Translations under genes and position numbers: made by a program
The notes under the pieces: generated by a model
Told to the model about the DNA's origin: nothing
Seen by the model: only the letters and a program-made list of their open reading frames with translations
Databases searched by the model: none
Source of the DNA: Rhodovastum atsumiense
GTDB taxonomy: Bacteria; Pseudomonadota; Alphaproteobacteria; Acetobacterales; Acetobacteraceae
Length of the DNA stretch: 64,000 nucleotides
Direction: 5' to 3'
Assembly: GCF_937425535.1 (NCBI RefSeq)
Contig: NZ_OW485601.1
Location: 5,501,501 to 5,565,500 of the forward strand
Part shown: piece by piece, positions 16,933 through 25,603 of the stretch
How the letters are laid out: the number at the start of each line of letters is the position of its first letter
Numbering within the stretch: the stretch's first letter is position 1

Positions 16933-17793
16933 ATGCCGTTGAAGGACATCCTGGTTCACCTGGACGCGTCGCCGCGCTGCGGCGTGCGCCTGGAGATCGC
17001 CACTCGCCTGGCGGCGCGGCACGGGGCGCACCTGACCGGGCTCTATGTGGTCGACCTGCCATCCCCCGACCTGTTCTATGGCTTCCCTTCGGCTTTCCTG
17101 GACCTGCAACGGGCCGAGGACATCGTCGGACGCATGCGCGCCACCGCCGCCGAGGAGGCGCGCCGGATGGAAGCGATCTTCGCCGCGCTGCTGCAGCGCG
17201 AGGGGCTGTCCGGGGAGTGGCGCCTGATGGATGGCTTCGGCGGGGAGACCGTCGCCCGGCACGGGCGCTATGCGGATCTGATCGTGGTGGGCCAGCCCTC
17301 GCCGCGCGGCGAGACCGATCCGCCGGCGGACCTGCCGGTCGCCACGCTGATGGCATCGGGACGGCCGCTGCTGATCGTGCCGTTCGTCGGCAGTTTCCCG
17401 GTGACCGGCCAGAGCGTGCTGGTCGGCTGGAACGCCAGTGCCGAGGCGGCCCGCGCGGTGGCCGCGGCGCTGCCGCTGCTGGCGGGGGCGCGGAAGGTCA
17501 CGGTGCTGTCGATCAATCCCCGGCGCGACCTGGGCGTCAGCGGCGAGGGGAACCTGCCCGCCGCCGATCTGGCCACCCATCTCGCGCGCCACGGCATCGC
17601 CGCCGAGGCCGTGCACACCGTGGCGGACGACATTTCCGAAGGCGATGTGCTGCTGTCCTATGCGGCCGACATCGGCGCCGATCTGCTGGTCTGCGGCATG
17701 TACGGCCGTTCCCGCGCCCGCGAGATGCTGTTCGGCGGCGTCAGCCGGAGCCTGCTCGCGGAGATGACGCTTCCCGTGTTCATGTCCCATTGA
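16933..17793 (+). CDS. Tandem universal stress protein (UspA x2)
   Basis: A 286-residue protein with two Usp folds, about 1-150 and 155-286. The first starts MPLKDILVHLDASPR and ends with ADLIVVGQPS. The second starts QSVLVGWNASAEAARAV and carries the nucleotide-loop pattern GADLLVCGMYGRSRAREMLFGGVSRSLL, close to the canonical GxxGxS/R ATP-binding motif; the first lacks a clean one. AGGGAG precedes the ATG. Such double Usp proteins accumulate in stress or growth arrest; the client is unknown. It stands alone, with GH5 divergent upstream. Confidence 0.9.
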   Translation: MPLKDILVHLDASPRCGVRLEIATRLAARHGAHLTGLYVVDLPSPDLFYGFPSAFLDLQRAEDIVGRMRATAAEEARRMEAIFAALLQREGLSGEWRLMDGFGGETVARHGRYADLIVVGQPSPRGETDPPADLPVATLMASGRPLLIVPFVGSFPVTGQSVLVGWNASAEAARAVAAALPLLAGARKVTVLSINPRRDLGVSGEGNLPAADLATHLARHGIAAEAVHTVADDISEGDVLLSYAADIGADLLVCGMYGRSRAREMLFGGVSRSLLAEMTLPVFMSH

Positions 17794-18043
17794 ACCGGCC
17801 GGCCCGAGGCGGGCCCCGGGGATGAGGCGGGACGGGAATGTTCCCGCTGTTCCCCTGGGCCGGTCTTTGGAGTAAGACAGGAACCAGTTCGCCTTCATTT
17901 CCGAAGAAGGCGGAGCAGTCACGCCGGGAGCATGTCACGACCGGCGGGGTGGTTCTGCCTGTGTCCTGCGAATTGCGTGACAAAGATCTCGGCGTCGTAA
18001 TTATTTTGACGTTATTCTTAATCACCCAGCCCGGGAGGCAATG

Positions 18044-18259
18044 ATGTCTATCGGGAACGTCATCCAGCAAGATTCCCTTGTCTATGTCTACGATGAGAAA
18101 GGCCGGCAGACCGCCGCTTTCGATGTCGGGCCGAAAGGCAGGCTGGTGGGGCATACGAGCACGACGGTGAGCGTCCGCCGCGGTGCCTTCACCTACACCT
18201 ACGATGAAGAAGGATATCGCAAGGGGAAGATCGTGGCGGCCGACGCCGCGAGCGGTTGA
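18044..18259 (+). CDS. Small conserved hypothetical protein (beta-rich)
   Basis: A 71-residue soluble protein preceded by GGGAGG at five bases from ATG 18044 (ATG 18041 is too close to it). It shows two similar halves, SLVYVYDEKGRQTAAFD and AFTYTYDEEGYRKGKIV, separated by STTVSVRRG, which suggests a small repeated beta fold. I recall similar short proteins in other Acetobacteraceae but know no function. It is a believable gene by ribosome site, codon use and internal repeat. It converges with tsaC. Confidence 0.7.
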   Translation: MSIGNVIQQDSLVYVYDEKGRQTAAFDVGPKGRLVGHTSTTVSVRRGAFTYTYDEEGYRKGKIVAADAASG

Positions 18260-18290
18260 CGGCGCCGGCCGCGAGGCCGGCACGGCGTCA
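18257..18290. terminator. Bidirectional hairpin between convergent stops
   Basis: TGACG...GCCGGCC, loop GCGA, GGCCGGC...CGTCA. The outer bases of the stem are the two stop codons of the convergent genes. No U-tract is present, so termination is plausible but not certain. Confidence 0.45.
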
Positions 18291-19268
18291 GGAGCGTGGC
18301 GCGCTGGCGCGTTGCAGCCGGTCGTTGATCGCCAGTCCCAGGCCGCTCTCCGGCACCGCCATCACCGCGATGCCGCGCAGCCCCTGGATCTGGCCTTCGG
18401 CGTCCAGCGCCCGCAGCCCGGTGAACAGGTTGGCGGCGGCTTCCGTCAGGTTGCCGGCGGCACTGAGCTGAAACACCGCGCCAGCCCCCGGCAGGGGCGG
18501 ACCGAACGCCAGCAGCGCTTCGTCGGCGGCAACGTCCTGTGCCGCGAGCCGCACCGGCAGGGTCGGCGCGTAATGCGACACCATCAGCCCCGGTGACCGC
18601 AGCGTCCGCGCCGCCTGCGCCGCCGCCGGGGTGATGCCCCGTCCCACCGGGCCGACCACGGCCTCGATCGCCTCGCAGGTCGCGCCGCCGGGCCGCAGCA
18701 GGAAGGGGCGCGGTCCGGTCAGGTCCAGCACCGACGACTCCACCCCCACCGGGCAGGGGCCGCTGTCCAGCACGGCGGCGATTCGCCCGCCGAGTCCCTC
18801 CAGCACATGCGCCGCCGTGGTCGGGCTGACCTGTCCCGAACGGTTGGCCGAGGGGGCCGCGACCGGCCGGCCCACCACGCGCAGCAGCGCCAGCGTATCC
18901 GCCTGGGCGGGTACGCGTACCGCGAGCGTCTCCAGCCCCGCGCCGGCGAGCAGGGCGACCGGGCAGGTGACCCGCCGCGGCAGCACCAGCGTCAGCGGCC
19001 CCGGCCAGAACGCCTCGGCCAACCTGCGGGCGGCCGGGTTGGCTTCCACATGGGCGAAGGCGGACTCGGCATCGGGATAGTGGCAGATCAGCGGATTGAA
19101 GTGCGGCCGTCCCTTCGCCTCGAAGATGCATGCCACCGCCCGGGCCTGGGTGGCGTCGGCGCCCAGGCCGTAAACGGTTTCGGTGCCGAAGGCGACCAGT
19201 TCGCCGGCGCGCAGCAATTCCGCGGCATGGGCGATCCCGGCCGCATCGGGGCGCAGTATTTCAGTCAT
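18288..19268 (-). CDS. tsaC: L-threonylcarbamoyladenylate synthase (Sua5/YwlC type)
   Basis: A 326-residue protein with an N-terminal YrdC domain (about 1-200) and the extra Sua5 C-terminal domain (about 215-320). Motifs are FGTETVYGLGADA, KGRPHFNPLICH, FWPGPLTLVL, VAVRVPA, PSANRSGQVSPTTAAHV and the linker HYAPTLPVRL. It makes threonylcarbamoyl-AMP from threonine, bicarbonate and ATP for t6A37 of tRNAs reading ANN codons, an essential cytoplasmic step. Its start overlaps the stop of the CysQ-type gene by four bases (ATGA). Confidence 0.93.
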   Translation of the reverse strand: MTEILRPDAAGIAHAAELLRAGELVAFGTETVYGLGADATQARAVACIFEAKGRPHFNPLICHYPDAESAFAHVEANPAARRLAEAFWPGPLTLVLPRRVTCPVALLAGAGLETLAVRVPAQADTLALLRVVGRPVAAPSANRSGQVSPTTAAHVLEGLGGRIAAVLDSGPCPVGVESSVLDLTGPRPFLLRPGGATCEAIEAVVGPVGRGITPAAAQAARTLRSPGLMVSHYAPTLPVRLAAQDVAADEALLAFGPPLPGAGAVFQLSAAGNLTEAAANLFTGLRALDAEGQIQGLRGIAVMAVPESGLGLAINDRLQRASAPRS

Positions 19269-20029
19269 GTCCGGCCCGTGGCGTAGAAATGCGGGTTGAC
19301 GAAGCCCGGCTTGCCGTAGCGTAGCGCCGCCCCGGTCTCGCCGTCATGGACGCTGCCGCCGGCCGCTTCCAGCACCGCCTGCGCCGCGCAGGTGTCCCAT
19401 TCCATGGTGGTGCCGAAGCGCGGATAGAGATCCGCGGCCCCTTCGGCCAGCAGGCAGAACTTCAGCGCCGAGCCGATATGCACCCTGGCGGCGACCGGCC
19501 GGCCGGCCAGGAACGACTCGAGCCGGGCGACATCGCCATGCCGGCGGCTGGCCAGGACGGTCAGCCCTTCAGGGGGCGGGTGCCGCGCCGCGATCGGCGA
19601 CTCCACGCCGCCCGCGCGCCGGACCGCGCCCCATCCGACGATGCCGCCGTACAGCAGGCCCTTCGCCGGCGCGCCCACCACGCCCAGCACCGCCCGCCCG
19701 GCGCGCACGAGTCCGATGCAGACCGCGAAATCGTCGCCGCCTGCGGTGAATTCCCGCGTGCCGTCCAGCGGGTCGACGCACCAGAAACTGTCGGCCGTCG
19801 CCGGTACATCCCCCGCGGCGATCGCTTCCTCGGCCACCACGGGCAGGTCGGGCGTTGCCGCGCGCAGGCCGGCGGCGATGATCGCCTCGGCGGCTTCGTC
19901 GGCTTCGGTGACCGGCGAGCGGTCCGCCTTCTGGCGCGCCGTGAAGCCGCGCCGGCGGACCGCCAGAATGGTCTCGCCGGCCTCGGCGGCAAGATCGAAG
20001 GCCAGGGCGAGCAGGGCTGCGTCATCCAT
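19265..20029 (-). CDS. cysQ: 3'(2'),5'-bisphosphate nucleotidase, CysQ-like
   Basis: From ATG 20029 the protein has 254 residues of the inositol monophosphatase superfamily. The metal-binding motifs are VVAEE, DPLDGTREF and the late MEWDTCAAQAVLEAAGG. CysQ removes the 3' phosphate from PAP, a by-product of sulfate assimilation. An upstream GTG (20050) adds seven residues but has no spaced ribosome site. It forms a two-gene unit with tsaC and is divergent from pepA. SuhB-type inositol phosphatase is the alternative; EFTAGGDDFAV favours CysQ. Confidence 0.85.
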   Translation of the reverse strand: MDDAALLALAFDLAAEAGETILAVRRRGFTARQKADRSPVTEADEAAEAIIAAGLRAATPDLPVVAEEAIAAGDVPATADSFWCVDPLDGTREFTAGGDDFAVCIGLVRAGRAVLGVVGAPAKGLLYGGIVGWGAVRRAGGVESPIAARHPPPEGLTVLASRRHGDVARLESFLAGRPVAARVHIGSALKFCLLAEGAADLYPRFGTTMEWDTCAAQAVLEAAGGSVHDGETGAALRYGKPGFVNPHFYATGRT

Positions 20030-20134
20030 GCGTCCACCATAGAGGTGCACCCCCCTGGCGCAAGGCCACCGCTCTGGCGAAGCATGACATGGCTGCTACA
20101 GTTGCGGCGTTTATCGCCCCCGGGAGTTTGCCGC

Positions 20135-21625
20135 ATGCTTGACGTCGCGTTCGCCAAATCCGTCCTGCCGAAGTCCGGAGCCCTCGTGCTGCTTGCCGAG
20201 GAGGGCGGCTCGCGCGATGCCCTGTTCACCGCAGCCGACCAGGCGACCGGCGGCGCGCTCACGCGGGCCCTGGAAGCGGCCGAGTTCACCGGCCGGAAGG
20301 CGCAGACCTGCACGATCCTCGGGCCCGGCGCCGGGTTCTCGCGCGTCGTCGTGGTCGGGCTGGGCAAGCTCGCCGAGGTGACCCCCGTCGTCGCGGAGGA
20401 AGTCGGCGGCGCCATCGTGGCCGCGCTGGCCCGCGAGCCCGCCGTCGCCGTCGCCGCCGCCGAGCTCACGGCGGATCTGGCGGCCGCGGTCGCGTATGGC
20501 GCCGTGCTGCGCGCCTATCGCTTCGATCGTTACCGTACCAAGGAAAAGCCCGAGGACAAGCCGAACCTGGCCAAGCTGACCCTGCTGGTCGCCGATGCCG
20601 GTCGCGTGCGTGAGGCCTGGGCCTCGGCGCGGGCGGTGGCGGAGGGCGTGCATCTCTGCCGCGACCTGGTCAGCGAGCCGGCCAACGTGCTGACGCCCGC
20701 GGAAATGGCGGAACGTTGCCGCAAGCTGGAATCGCTCGGCCTCAAGGTGGAGGTGTTCGGTCCCAAGGAAATGGCGCGGCTTGGCTTCGGCGCGCTGCTC
20801 GGCGTCGCCCAGGGCAGTGCCAACGAACCGCGCATGGTGGTTCTGCACTGGCAGGGCGCCTCCACCAGCGGCAAGGGCCGGCGTGCCCGTTCCGCCAAAC
20901 CGCTGGCCTTCATCGGCAAGGGCGTCACCTTCGACACCGGCGGCATCAGCATCAAGCCGGCGCAGGGCATGGAGGACATGAAATACGACATGGCCGGTGC
21001 CGGCGCCGTGATCGGGCTGATGGCGGCGCTGGCCGGGCGCAAGGCGCGGGTCGACGTGGTCGGCCTGGTCGGCCTGGTCGAGAACATGCCGAGCGGCACC
21101 GCACAGCGTCCGGGTGATGTGGTGAAGACCGCCTCTGGCCAGACCGTCGAGGTGATCAACACCGATGCCGAAGGCCGGCTCGTGCTTGCGGATGTGCTCT
21201 GGTATTGCCAGGAGAAACTGGATCCCGCCTTCATGATCGACCTGGCGACGCTGACCGGCGCGATGGTGGTGGCGCTCGGGCACGAGCATGCCGGTTTCTT
21301 CAGCAACGACGAGGAACTGGCCCAGCGCCTGCACGCCGCCGGCGAGGCGACCGGCGAGAAGGTCTGGCGCATGCCGCTGGCCGATGCCTATGACAAGCTG
21401 ATCAAGTCTGACATCGCCGACATGAAGAATATCGGAGGCCGCCCGGCCGGCGCGATTTCCGCCGCGCAATTCCTGCAGCGCTTCGTCAACGGCAAGTCCT
21501 GGGCGCATATCGATATCGCCGGCACCGCCTGGGCCACCAAGGACCAACCGGTGACGCCGAAGGGCGCGACCGGGTTCGGCGTGCGCCTGCTCGACCGGCT
21601 GGTCGCCGACCATTTCGAAACCTGA
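20135..21625 (+). CDS. pepA: Leucyl aminopeptidase (M17)
   Basis: A 496-residue M17 peptidase. The first 170 residues are the regulatory macro-like domain. The catalytic domain has the metal ligands in GKGVTFDTGGISIKP, in DMAGAGA and in NTDAEGRLVLAD, plus IDLATLTGAMVVALG, KSDIADMKNIGGRPAGAI and WAHIDIAGTAW. The start is ATG 20135 with GGGAG eight bases upstream; a long open frame reaching further upstream overlaps cysQ and is a shadow. It removes N-terminal residues from peptides in the cytoplasm. A second, shorter M17 paralogue follows after 22 bases, then holC. Confidence 0.95.
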   Translation: MLDVAFAKSVLPKSGALVLLAEEGGSRDALFTAADQATGGALTRALEAAEFTGRKAQTCTILGPGAGFSRVVVVGLGKLAEVTPVVAEEVGGAIVAALAREPAVAVAAAELTADLAAAVAYGAVLRAYRFDRYRTKEKPEDKPNLAKLTLLVADAGRVREAWASARAVAEGVHLCRDLVSEPANVLTPAEMAERCRKLESLGLKVEVFGPKEMARLGFGALLGVAQGSANEPRMVVLHWQGASTSGKGRRARSAKPLAFIGKGVTFDTGGISIKPAQGMEDMKYDMAGAGAVIGLMAALAGRKARVDVVGLVGLVENMPSGTAQRPGDVVKTASGQTVEVINTDAEGRLVLADVLWYCQEKLDPAFMIDLATLTGAMVVALGHEHAGFFSNDEELAQRLHAAGEATGEKVWRMPLADAYDKLIKSDIADMKNIGGRPAGAISAAQFLQRFVNGKSWAHIDIAGTAWATKDQPVTPKGATGFGVRLLDRLVADHFET

Positions 21626-21647
21626 GACGGAGGCGCACCAACTTCCC

Positions 21648-23063
21648 ATGCCAGAGCTTCGCCTCATCGCGCAGCCCGGCGCCATGCCCCGGGCGGTGCC
21701 GGTGGGCGAGGGCACACCGCTGCCGCGCCCGGCCCGGCGCGCGGCCAGGGGGGGGCGGTTCGCCGGCCGTGCTGGCGAACTGTGCGAGGTATTCGCTGCC
21801 GGCGAGCACCTGTTGCTGGTCGGCACCGGCACCGGCGGCGAGCGGGCCTTGCTGGACGCCGGCGCGCGGGCGGCCTGCCGCCTCGCCGCCTTTCCGGCGA
21901 TTGCGCTCGATGCGCGCGGTCTTTCCGCCGCCGAGGCGACGGCGCTGGCTGCCGGCGCCTGGCTGCGCAGTTGGCGCTACCAGCACCTGCGCACCCGTCC
22001 GGCCGAGGATGCGCCACGGCTCGCGGCCTTCGAGTTGGTCACGGCGGAAGCGGCATCGGTCGCGCCCGCCTGGGCCCGGGCGGAGGCGGTGCTGCGCGGC
22101 GTCTGTTTCGCCCGCGACCTGGTCGCCGAGCCGGGCTGCACGCTGACTCCTGCCGGTTTCGTCGAGCGGCTGGCGCCGCTGGCCGCGCATGGCATCACGA
22201 TTTCGGTGCTGGGACCGCGTGCGTTGCGGGCGCAGGGGTTCGGGGCGCTGCTGGCGGTCGGCGCCGGGGCGGCGACGCCGCCGCGGCTCGCGGTGCTGCG
22301 CTGGAAAGGCCGGCTCAAGGCCCCGCCGATCGCCTTTGTCGGCAAGGGCATCACCTTCGACACCGGCGGGCTCTCGCACAAGCCGGCCAGGGGCATGGAG
22401 CGCATGAGCGGCGACATGGCCGGGGCGGCCGCCTGTGCCGGGGCGATCCTGGCCCTGGCGCTGCGGCGTTCGCCGGCGCCGGCGGTCGCGGTGCTGGCGC
22501 TGGCCGAGAACGCCATCGGTGCGGCCAGTTACCGGCCGGGCGATGTGCTGCGCAGCCATGCTGGCCGCACCATCGAGGTGGTGGACACCGATGCCGAGGG
22601 CCGGCTTGCGCTGGCGGATGCACTGTCCTGGACGCGGCAGACCTGCCGGCCGCGGGCGATGATCGACCTCGCCACGCTGACCGGCAGTGTCGTCACCACG
22701 CTCGGTCACCACATGGCCGGGCTGTTCGACAACGATCCCGTGCTTGGGGCCTGGGTGGCGGCGGCGGGGGTGGCGGTCGGCGAGCCGGTGTGGAAGCTGC
22801 CGATCGACACGGACCATCGCGCCGCTCTCGACTCCGACATCGCCGATCTGCGCCAATGCGCCGCGGGCCGGTTGCTGCCGGATGCCTGCCATGCCGCCGC
22901 CTTCCTGCGCGAGTTCGCGGGCGGGACGCGCTGGGCACATCTGGACATCGCCGGGGTGGCCCGGCGAGAGGAACCCTGCGAGTTGCTGCCGGCCGGGCCG
23001 ACCGGGTTCGGCGTGCGGCTGCTCGACCGACTGGTGGCGATGCGCTTCGAGGATGTGGACTGA
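21648..23063 (+). CDS. Second M17 leucyl aminopeptidase paralogue
   Basis: A 471-residue M17 peptidase. The metal and catalytic motifs are kept: GKGITFDTGGLSHKP, GDMAGAAA, VDTDAEGRLALAD, IDLATLTGSVVTTLG, LDSDIADLRQ. Compared with the neighbouring pepA it has ISIKP changed to LSHKP, NTDAEGR to VDTDAEGR, and KNIGGRPAGAISA to RQCAAGRLLPDACHA. These changes lie around the active site, so specificity may differ. Its N-terminal domain is more divergent. Likely an old tandem duplication; the pair is co-transcribed with holC, which starts two bases after its stop. Confidence 0.9.
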   Translation: MPELRLIAQPGAMPRAVPVGEGTPLPRPARRAARGGRFAGRAGELCEVFAAGEHLLLVGTGTGGERALLDAGARAACRLAAFPAIALDARGLSAAEATALAAGAWLRSWRYQHLRTRPAEDAPRLAAFELVTAEAASVAPAWARAEAVLRGVCFARDLVAEPGCTLTPAGFVERLAPLAAHGITISVLGPRALRAQGFGALLAVGAGAATPPRLAVLRWKGRLKAPPIAFVGKGITFDTGGLSHKPARGMERMSGDMAGAAACAGAILALALRRSPAPAVAVLALAENAIGAASYRPGDVLRSHAGRTIEVVDTDAEGRLALADALSWTRQTCRPRAMIDLATLTGSVVTTLGHHMAGLFDNDPVLGAWVAAAGVAVGEPVWKLPIDTDHRAALDSDIADLRQCAAGRLLPDACHAAAFLREFAGGTRWAHLDIAGVARREEPCELLPAGPTGFGVRLLDRLVAMRFEDVD

Positions 23064-23065
23064 GC

Positions 23066-23524
23066 ATGGCGGAAATCGGCTTCTACCATCTCACCCGGAC
23101 CGGGGCCGACCAGGCCTTGCCGCAATTGCTCGGTCGCACCCTGGCGGCGGGGCAGCGGGCCATGGTGCTGTGCGGCAGCGAGGAACGGGTGGCGGCACTG
23201 GACACGGCCTTGTGGCTCTGCCCGGACCCGGACTGGTTGCCGCACGGCACGCCCGCCTCGGGCCATGCCGGATTGCAGCCGATCTGGATCACGCATCTCG
23301 ACGCCGGCGCGGACGGCGCGGCCAATGGCGCGCGGTTCCTGTTCCTGCTGGACGGTGCCGAAAGCGCGCGGCTGGATCTGTTCGACCGCGTGTTCGACCT
23401 GTTCGACGGTGCCGACGAGACGGCGGTGCAGGCGGCGCGGCGGCGCTGGGTGGCGGCCCGGGACGGTGGCCACGCGCTGGCCTATTGGCAGCAGACCGCG
23501 CGCGGCTGGGAAAAGAAAGCCTGA
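23066..23524 (+). CDS. holC: DNA polymerase III chi subunit
   Basis: A 152-residue HolC. The family pattern is visible in IGFYHLTRT, ALPQLLGRTLAAGQRAMVLC, a helix ALDTALW, DWLPHG, PIWIT and FLFLLDGAESARLDLFDRVFDLFDG. Chi links the clamp-loader complex to single-strand binding protein at the replication fork. Gene order pepA-holC is also common in gammaproteobacteria. A longer frame upstream in the same phase is a shadow of the peptidase gene. Confidence 0.92.
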   Translation: MAEIGFYHLTRTGADQALPQLLGRTLAAGQRAMVLCGSEERVAALDTALWLCPDPDWLPHGTPASGHAGLQPIWITHLDAGADGAANGARFLFLLDGAESARLDLFDRVFDLFDGADETAVQAARRRWVAARDGGHALAYWQQTARGWEKKA

Positions 23525-23554
23525 GGCTGCAACAGATCTTTTCCCGATCCGGTC

Positions 23555-24994
23555 TCAGTTGAAGGTCATGTCCGCGGTGCTGACGCCCCAGTTCCAGCGC
23601 AGCAGCACGCTCTCGCCATGGGTGCCGAAGGACACACGCTGTCCCCAGGCATGGCTGGCATCGTCATGGTCGGCGGTGATCCGGACCGTCGAAGGATCCA
23701 CGCCCTGGAACACGAGCCTGTCCTGGCCCGATTCGAAGTCGTCGATGACGCGATCCCCGGCGGTGTCGGTGAAGTGGAACAGGTCCGCGCCGGAGGTACC
23801 GGTCTGGATGCCGCCGGTTGCGGCGGCCGCGGCCGGCGCCGTATCGGTGAAGCTGAAACTTTGTGTGCCCGACTGGCGGAAATCGAGGTCGGCCGTCGCG
23901 ATCGCATGGCCGTTGTAGCTGGCCGTGTCGAGATAGAGGTTGCGGTCCGATCCCGTGCCGTTCCAGGCGTCGTTGAGGAACGTCATTTCTACCCGGTGGC
24001 TGCCCCCGGCCCAGTTTCCGCGCAGCGTGACCGTGTCGGATTGCCCCGTCGCGTGATGGGCCTTTGCCGTCAGCGTGCCGCCGATCTGGTGGCCGTCTAC
24101 TTTCACCACGTATCGGGCATCGCCCTGCGAGGCGTCTTCCGAAATCTTCAGGACCAGCCGGTCGGGGCCATCGCCGAGCGTCACCGCGGCGGCCCCGGCG
24201 GGGGATGACGGGGGCGCGGATGCGGACGCGGTGGGGGGCGCCAGCGTGCCGCCGGTCCATTGTGCCATGCTGACATAGTCGACCTGGATGTCGACATGGT
24301 TGACGCCGCTATGGTTCGGCGAGCCGCCATACCATTGCTCGGACGCGGCACCGACATTGCCCTGCACGGCGACGCTCATCGGGATGGATGGAACGTGCTG
24401 CGTCACCGTGTGGATCAGCGAGCCGTCGACGTAGAAGCTGATTTTCCCGGGCGTCCAGTCGGTGGTGTAGGTGTGCCACTGGCTGTAGTCGATGTCGAAC
24501 TGATGAGGGCGATACTGGTCCTCGCCGCTGGCGCCTGCCCAGTGGACCGTGGACATCCCGTCGCCGCGAGGCGTCTCCAGGATGTCGATCTCGGGCGGCC
24601 AGGTATGGGGAGGGGTCGGCCAGAGCAGGAAGACCGGACCGGTGCCGTCGAGTTCCTGGCTGACCTTGGCGCGGATCTCGACCCGGCCATAAGTGATGCT
24701 GCAGCCGGTGCCGCCTGGCGCCCCGGCCCATGGCGCCGTCGAGACGCCGGAGGTGTTCCAGATGCCGTCATGCCCCTTGTCGAGGCCGATGGTCAGCTTG
24801 CCGTTGCCGACCGCGAGTTCGCCGGGCGCCCAGCGGAAGGCGCCGTTGTGGTAAAGGTTACCACCCTCGTAGACGGTGCCCCAATTGGAACGGTCAAGCG
24901 AGCCGCCGTCGAATCCGTCAAATAATACCTGCCGAAGTCCGGCCACATTCTCGGTGGAAGGGGCAATGTTTCCCGTGGTGGTCGATGTCGGCAT
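23555..24994 (-). CDS. GH16 endoglucanase with carbohydrate-binding module and RTX-like C-terminus
   Basis: A 479-residue protein in three parts. Residues 20-250 are a GH16 beta-jelly roll with the catalytic EIDILE (E135, D137, E140) and WHTYTTDWTPGKISFYVDG. A proline/alanine linker follows (about 252-275). Residues 278-370 resemble calcium-dependent xylan-binding modules (RYVVKVDGHQIGG...NDAWNGTGSDRNLYLDTASYNG). The C-terminus (about 400-479) contains GTSGADLFHFTDTAGDRVIDDFESGQDRLVF, like the end of RTX/M10 proteins. There is no N-terminal signal peptide, which fits type I secretion. It likely cuts beta-1,3/1,4-glucans outside the cell. The region upstream is very AT-rich. Confidence 0.88.
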   Translation of the reverse strand: MPTSTTTGNIAPSTENVAGLRQVLFDGFDGGSLDRSNWGTVYEGGNLYHNGAFRWAPGELAVGNGKLTIGLDKGHDGIWNTSGVSTAPWAGAPGGTGCSITYGRVEIRAKVSQELDGTGPVFLLWPTPPHTWPPEIDILETPRGDGMSTVHWAGASGEDQYRPHQFDIDYSQWHTYTTDWTPGKISFYVDGSLIHTVTQHVPSIPMSVAVQGNVGAASEQWYGGSPNHSGVNHVDIQVDYVSMAQWTGGTLAPPTASASAPPSSPAGAAAVTLGDGPDRLVLKISEDASQGDARYVVKVDGHQIGGTLTAKAHHATGQSDTVTLRGNWAGGSHRVEMTFLNDAWNGTGSDRNLYLDTASYNGHAIATADLDFRQSGTQSFSFTDTAPAAAAATGGIQTGTSGADLFHFTDTAGDRVIDDFESGQDRLVFQGVDPSTVRITADHDDASHAWGQRVSFGTHGESVLLRWNWGVSTADMTFN

Positions 24995-25471
24995 GTGTGT
25001 GCTCTTGAGTTCTGTGATAAAATTTCCGTGATCAAGGTATATGCATCAACTGCTGGTTTTATCAAATTAAAGTTATTTCTATAATTGATAAATATCAAAG
25101 TTATGAAATCATCAAAAAATACGCTTGAAAATTTCTCTGTATAGAGAAAATACTTTTCTTGATCGAATTATATGCTTATTTTAGTGTGACTTATATTTTT
25201 CATTGAAATGGCGTTGCTGCCAAATTTTGGCCAGCATCAGTATAGATACGAGAATTCAGACCGAATTTGGAATAATCTCGCTCGGGCTGGCGCGTGCCTG
25301 TCCGTCAGGCTGTTCAACCCACGGCGCATCACCCATCCGCGATTCGACAAGGCGCGGCTTCGGGGCCTACCGCTGGAAACGTCCAGGAAACCGATACCAC
25401 AGAGAAAACGATATATCTCGTGAGGGCGAGTCACGCAGGCGAACGATGCCGGCCCCGGACGCCGGGGGGTG
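24995..25471. other. AT-rich intergenic region with palindromes
   Basis: Between the GH16 gene and the ABC remnants, 25000-25250 is strikingly AT-rich for this genome. It holds TTGATA-AA-TATCAA (25085-25098) and TTTCTCT-GTAT-AGAGAAA (25132-25149), both perfect inverted repeats that could be operators of the GH16 gene. The remaining part to 25471 is GC-rich and no gene is supported; a 71-residue open frame at 25208 has no ribosome site. Confidence 0.5.
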
Positions 25472-25603
25472 ATGACAGGGGCTGCGCTTGTCTCGGCCCT
25501 GGCGCTGCCGGGGGCGCGTCCGGCCCGGGCGGCGCTGCCCGAGCATCCGCGCTGGCGGCTGGTGTTCGTCAATCACGTCATGCACGGGAAGGAAGCAGGA
25601 TGA
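25472..25603 (+). pseudogene. Remnant of a periplasmic sugar-binding protein (ABC system)
   Basis: A 43-codon frame encodes a signal peptide-like start (MTGAALVSALALPGARPARA) followed by ALPEHPRWRLVFVNHV, which resembles the mature N-terminus of sugar ABC binding proteins (RWKFVFVNHV type). It then jumps to an unrelated MHGKEAG and stops. The stop overlaps the next start (ATGA). A deletion appears to have joined the beginning of the binding-protein gene to the tail of another gene of the operon. The identification rests on a short match. Confidence 0.5.

Noticed and set aside
19346-20134. N-terminal extension of pepA by 263 codons
   Set aside because: Overlaps cysQ on the opposite strand; PepA similarity and a ribosome site start at 20135.
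25208-25423. 71-codon frame in the AT-rich gap
   Set aside because: No ribosome site, biased composition and no similarity to a known family; it crosses a sharp GC change.
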